NCBI GenBank assembly: GCA_947479185.1
Contig: CANJYY010000089.1
Coordinates: forward strand, 1-8,612
DNA length: 8,612 nucleotides
Source: Caulobacteraceae bacterium
GTDB taxonomy: Bacteria; Pseudomonadota; Alphaproteobacteria; Caulobacterales; Caulobacteraceae
Direction: 5' to 3'
Shown one piece after another: positions 6,915-8,612 of this stretch. Within the stretch, counting starts at the first letter, position 1, and each line of letters starts with the position of its first letter. A model generated the notes under the pieces. It was not told where the DNA came from and searched no databases. It saw only the letters and a program-made list of their open reading frames with translations. The translations under genes were made by a program, and so were the position numbers.

Positions 6915-6950
6915 CTGGATATGGCAACGCGTGACGGCTACACCCGAGCC
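6915..6950. promoter_or_regulatory. Very short divergent start region (exonuclease / thioesterase)
   Basis: Only 36 bp separate the exonuclease ATG (6914, leftward) from the thioesterase ATG (6951, rightward). An alternative thioesterase ATG at 6921 would leave 6 bp. Two standard -35/-10 promoters cannot fit without reaching into coding sequence, so at least one promoter lies inside the opposing gene or shares elements with it. No clear boxes are seen. Confidence 0.4.
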
Positions 6951-7427
6951 ATGAGTGATCATCTCGACGCCATGCGCAACTTCGTCAACGCCATGAACCA
7001 GGGCAGCCCTCACGCCATCGCCCTGAAGATGGAGACCATCTCGCTGGACGCCGACGGCGCCACGCTGCGAGTGCCATACGACGAGAAGCTGATCGGCGAC
7101 CCCGACACCGGGGTGATCGCCGGCGGCGTCGTCACGGCCCTGCTCGACCACGCCTGCGGCCAGGCGGTGCACACGGGCCTGACCGAGTTCAAGACCATCG
7201 CCACCCTCGACCTGCGCATCGACTACATGCGGCCGGCCGAGCCGGGGAAGGACATCTTCGCCAAGGCCCACTGCTACAAGGTAACCCGCTCGGTCGCCTT
7301 CGTGCGGGCGGTGGCCTACGACGTCGACCCGTCCGACCCTGTCGCGGCGGCCCAGGCGGCCTTCATGCTGGATTCCAGCGGCGGCCGGGGCTTTGGCGCC
7401 AATCTCAAGGACCGGAAGCCGAAATGA
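6951..7427 (+). CDS. PaaI-like hotdog-fold thioesterase, first of a coupled pair
   Basis: This 158-residue protein shows the PaaI/YdiI-type hotdog pattern: an N-terminal helix (about 1-20), then PDTGVIAGGVVTALLDHACG (51-70), the long central helix with the GG turn and the likely catalytic Asp66, then TIATLDLRIDYMRPA (82-96), the strand with the RxDYxRP motif. Members hydrolyse acyl-CoA thioesters in the cytosol, usually as tetramers; the substrate is unknown here. The commonly seen His before GG is Ala57 (IAGG rather than HGG). Start ATG 6951 is preferred; ATG 6921 would add ten residues (MATRDGYTRA). The open frame continues far upstream only as a shadow of the exonuclease. Its TGA overlaps the next gene's ATG in ATGA, so the two are probably co-translated. 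Confidence 0.88.
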   Translation: MSDHLDAMRNFVNAMNQGSPHAIALKMETISLDADGATLRVPYDEKLIGDPDTGVIAGGVVTALLDHACGQAVHTGLTEFKTIATLDLRIDYMRPAEPGKDIFAKAHCYKVTRSVAFVRAVAYDVDPSDPVAAAQAAFMLDSSGGRGFGANLKDRKPK

Positions 7428-7846
7428 GTGATCCCGCCGAGTCCGTCGACGCCATGCTGGCGCGCATTCCCTACGCCCGTTTCCTCGGCCTGCGCATCGA
7501 GCTGGCCGGCGACGAGATGACCGCCATCCTGCCGTTCGGCCAGCACCTGATCGGCAACCCGGTCCTGCCGGCGATCCACGGCGGCGTGCTGGGGGCCTTC
7601 ATGGAGATGACGGCGATGGCCCAGCTGCTGGTCAAGGAAGGCCAGGCCCGTCAGCCGCGCGTCATCGACGTGTCGATCGAATACCTGCGCTCGGGCCGTC
7701 CGCTGACGACCTACGCCCGGGCCGAGATCAAGAAGGTCGGCCGGCGCATCGCCAACGTCCATGTCGAGGCCTGGCAGGACCAGCGCGCCGCGCCCATCGC
7801 CGCCCTGCGCGGGCACTTTCTGGTGACGCCTACCGAAAGGGCCTAG
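7424..7846 (+). CDS. PaaI-like hotdog-fold thioesterase, second of a coupled pair
   Basis: This 140-residue second hotdog protein starts within the stop of the previous gene (ATGA, 7424-7427), with GGAAG five nt upstream. Motifs are ARFLGLRIELAGDEMTAILP (18-37), HLIGNPVLPAIHGGVLGAFM (41-60) with HGG at 52-54 and a Glu (61) at the usual acidic position, and RVIDVSIEYLRSGRP (79-93). It is a diverged paralogue of the first protein rather than a close duplicate. Tandem coupled hotdog genes often make mixed or double-hotdog assemblies; whether these do is inference. The substrate is unknown, with a short-chain or aromatic acyl-CoA typical for the family. Its TAG stop lies inside the left arm of an intergenic inverted repeat. 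Confidence 0.88.
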   Translation: MSDPAESVDAMLARIPYARFLGLRIELAGDEMTAILPFGQHLIGNPVLPAIHGGVLGAFMEMTAMAQLLVKEGQARQPRVIDVSIEYLRSGRPLTTYARAEIKKVGRRIANVHVEAWQDQRAAPIAALRGHFLVTPTERA

Positions 7847-7938
7847 GGACTAGGGGGCAGGGGCTAGTTCGACCGGCGCGCGCCGCCGCCGCCGCGCCAA
7901 TCCCGTTACTAAGCCCTAGTCCCTACGCCCTATCCCCT
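7839..7938. repeat. Inverted TAGGGNN heptad arrays with G-runs every 7 nt
   Basis: On the plus strand G-runs begin at 7839, 7846, 7853 and 7860. On the right, C-runs begin at 7914, 7921, 7928 and 7934, the last run (7934-7937) covering the in-phase 7935. Both arms thus repeat a TAGGGNN-like heptad with period 7, in opposite orientation. TAGGGACTAGGG (7844-7855) and CCCTAGTCCCTA (7914-7925) are a perfect 12-bp inverted repeat. The middle contains the 12-bp palindrome CGGCGCGCGCCG (7874-7885). Four CTAG tetramers fall within the arms. Each arm fits a G-quadruplex pattern, on opposite strands. It may serve as a 3' boundary of the thioesterase operon, but no T-tract follows. Confidence 0.7.
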
Positions 7939-8100
7939 CCGTCAAGACCATTACCGCCGTGTAATAACCTTACACCGCCGTCACATGCTTAAATCGAAGT
8001 CATGACGCACACTTAACGGGTGTTGCCGCGAACACTTGCCTATACCCCTGAACACCGGACGCGGGCTTCCGCAGCCAAACAGATCCAAGGGGATAAAGAC
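7939..8100 (+). promoter_or_regulatory. Promoter/leader region of the 35-residue mini-gene, with dyads
   Basis: This 162-nt non-coding stretch is less GC-rich than its surroundings. GTGTAA-N5-TTACAC (7959-7964/7970-7975) is a perfect 6-bp dyad that could be an operator. TTACCGCCGT (7951) is nearly repeated as TTACACCGCCGT (7971). Further on, GTGTT (8020-8024) can pair with AACAC (8031-8035), while GGTGTT (8019-8024) can pair instead with AACACC (8051-8056). I cannot fix a promoter with confidence; TATACC at 8041 is a possible -10 without a well-spaced -35. Confidence 0.4.
8087..8093 (+). promoter_or_regulatory. Shine-Dalgarno of the 35-residue mini-gene
   Basis: AAGGGGA followed by a 7-nt spacer and ATG 8101 is one of the best ribosome binding sites in the window. 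It sets the start at 8101 rather than at an in-frame upstream codon near 8020. Confidence 0.65.
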
Positions 8101-8208
8101 ATGACCAAGGCCACTCAGAACTTCAGCAACGTCGCCGCGCTCGCCCTCGCCGCCCTGCCGCTGTTCCTCATCATCGCCGCCGCCAACCTCGGCGTCGTCG
8201 GCCTGTGA
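8101..8208 (+). CDS. Small hydrophobic single-TM protein (35 aa), unknown
   Basis: ATG to TGA encodes 35 residues beginning MTKATQNFSNVAALALAALP and ending in AAANLGVVGL. After Lys3 there is no charged residue. Residues about 11-35 form one hydrophobic helix, long enough to span the membrane, with a polar N-terminal cap. Support for coding: a strong Shine-Dalgarno, a complete short frame, a codon pattern with C/G third positions like the neighbours, a structured leader and its own downstream terminator. I do not recognise a family. It could be a membrane-associated regulator, an Ala-rich lipid-interacting peptide, or a type I toxin-like peptide. No antisense RNA or antitoxin can be shown from sequence alone. 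Confidence 0.65.
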   Translation: MTKATQNFSNVAALALAALPLFLIIAAANLGVVGL

Positions 8209-8221
8209 GGCGCGCCGCGCC

Positions 8222-8266
8222 GTTCCGCCGGGCCTGACTCCTCCCCCGAAGCCGGCCCGGCGGAAC
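8222..8266 (+). other. Perfect 13-bp GC-rich inverted repeat after the mini-gene
   Basis: GTTCCGCCGGGCC (8222-8234) and GGCCCGGCGGAAC (8254-8266) are exact reverse complements with a 19-nt loop, beginning 14 nt after the mini-gene stop. No T-tract follows, so it is probably not a stand-alone intrinsic terminator. It could shield the 3' end of the transcript, pause RNA polymerase or bind a protein as DNA. The loop contains GACTC (8236-8240), a GANTC site that CcrM methylates if this is Caulobacterales. Confidence 0.6.
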
Positions 8267-8302
8267 ACAGCGGCTCACAGCCCGCAACCAGAGTTGACTG
8301 AC

Positions 8303-8331
8303 AAAGGCCTTCCGACCCGGGAGGCCCTTTT
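8303..8331 (+). terminator. Intrinsic terminator of the mini-gene transcript
   Basis: AAAGGCCTTCC (8303-8313) pairs with GGGAGGCC plus TTT (8319-8330), with one G-T wobble, one bulged C at 8327 and a 5-nt loop. The stem is flanked by an A-run before and a T-run after (8328-8331), as in rho-independent terminators. It ends only 13 nt before the start of the HAD gene. Confidence 0.78.
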
Positions 8332-8344
8332 GTTATGGGTGCGC

Positions 8345-8612
8345 ATGCAAACGCCCGCCGCCGTGATCTTCGACTGTGACGGAGTGCTGATCGACTCCGA
8401 GATCCTTACCCTCGAGATCGAGGTCGAACTGCTCGCCGCCTGCGGGCTGGTTTACGCGCCAGCCGATTTCCTGCATCGCTTCATGGGGCTGAACGACGCC
8501 GCCTATCACGCGGCGCTCGCCGCCGACTGTCGCGACCGGATCGGGCAGCCCCTGCCGGAAGCTGTCCTGCGCGAGGCCCGGGGCCCGCGCTGGGCCGCCT
8601 GCCACCACCGTC
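8345..8612 (+). CDS. HAD-superfamily phosphatase (3'-truncated)
   Basis: The visible 89 codons begin MQTPAAVIFDCDGVLIDSEI, the HAD motif I with nucleophile Asp10 and general acid/base Asp12, typical of beta-phosphoglucomutase/phosphoglycolate-phosphatase-like HAD hydrolases. They continue into the helical cap (for example FLHRFMGLNDAAYHAAL). The core motifs II-IV lie beyond the window, so the substrate cannot be judged; small phosphorylated metabolites are typical. ATG 8345 is chosen; GTG 8339 in frame would add two residues. There is no convincing Shine-Dalgarno, and the intrinsic terminator of the previous transcript ends 13 nt upstream. Initiation is therefore from a leaderless mRNA or from a promoter buried in the terminator region. 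Confidence 0.85.
   Translation, partial: MQTPAAVIFDCDGVLIDSEILTLEIEVELLAACGLVYAPADFLHRFMGLNDAAYHAALAADCRDRIGQPLPEAVLREARGPRWAACHHR

Noticed and set aside
5169..6950. Long plus-strand frame upstream of the first thioesterase
   Set aside because: It is antisense to the membrane-protein and exonuclease genes, both supported by family motifs or a strong ribosome binding site. Only the part from 6951 is a real protein.
7989..8016. CtrA-type TTAA half-sites
   Set aside because: The two TTAA motifs (7989 and 8013) are 20 nt apart rather than the required 7.
8020..8100. Longer 62-residue version of the mini-gene
   Set aside because: The upstream part is leader-like with no binding site; the Shine-Dalgarno at 8087-8093 places the start at 8101.

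Overview
The window looks like chromosomal DNA of a high-GC alphaproteobacterium, most likely from the Caulobacterales (Caulobacter or Phenylobacterium type). The grounds are very high GC at third codon positions, frequent starts without a clear Shine-Dalgarno sequence, the type of small intergenic repeats, and the gene families present. The genus is an inference and was not checked by a search. I see no rRNA, tRNA, CRISPR array, insertion sequence or phage gene.

Layout from left to right: (1) the 3' part of a PLP-dependent transsulfuration enzyme of the cystathionine gamma-synthase/lyase family (+); (2) a small MscS-type mechanosensitive channel (-), whose 3' end overlaps the first gene tail to tail by 71 nt; (3) a 124-bp divergent spacer; (4) a WbpE-like DegT/DnrJ/EryC1/StrS sugar aminotransferase (+), whose TAG stop interlocks with that of the next gene in one CTAG; (5) a leftward group of three genes: a metallo-beta-lactamase/beta-CASP DNA exonuclease (6914-5907), an unrecognised two-TM membrane protein (5858-5133), and an ATP-dependent DNA ligase of the cisplatin-response/LigC type (4950-3346); (6) divergent from these, a translationally coupled pair of PaaI-like hotdog thioesterases (6951-7427 and 7424-7846); (7) a repeat-rich spacer with a 162-nt leader region, a 35-codon hydrophobic mini-gene (8101-8208) with a good ribosome binding site, and two stem-loops, the second an intrinsic terminator; (8) the start of a HAD-superfamily phosphatase (8345 onward, cut by the window end).

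The functional centre is the exonuclease-ligase pair. Elsewhere these two families belong to a four-gene bacterial DNA-repair set with a DEXH helicase (Lhr-Core) and a metallophosphoesterase (PdeM). Neither of those is in this window. Instead a two-TM protein with a conserved-looking cytosolic C-terminal domain sits between exonuclease and ligase in the same orientation, which makes it a candidate partner.

The strongest non-coding signals are two. The first is a pair of inverted 42-nt repeat units in the gap upstream of the ligase; their only six differences form three compensatory base-pair swaps. The second is a pair of inverted arrays of TAGGGNN-like heptads after the thioesterase genes, each with four G-runs at a 7-nt period and on opposite strands.
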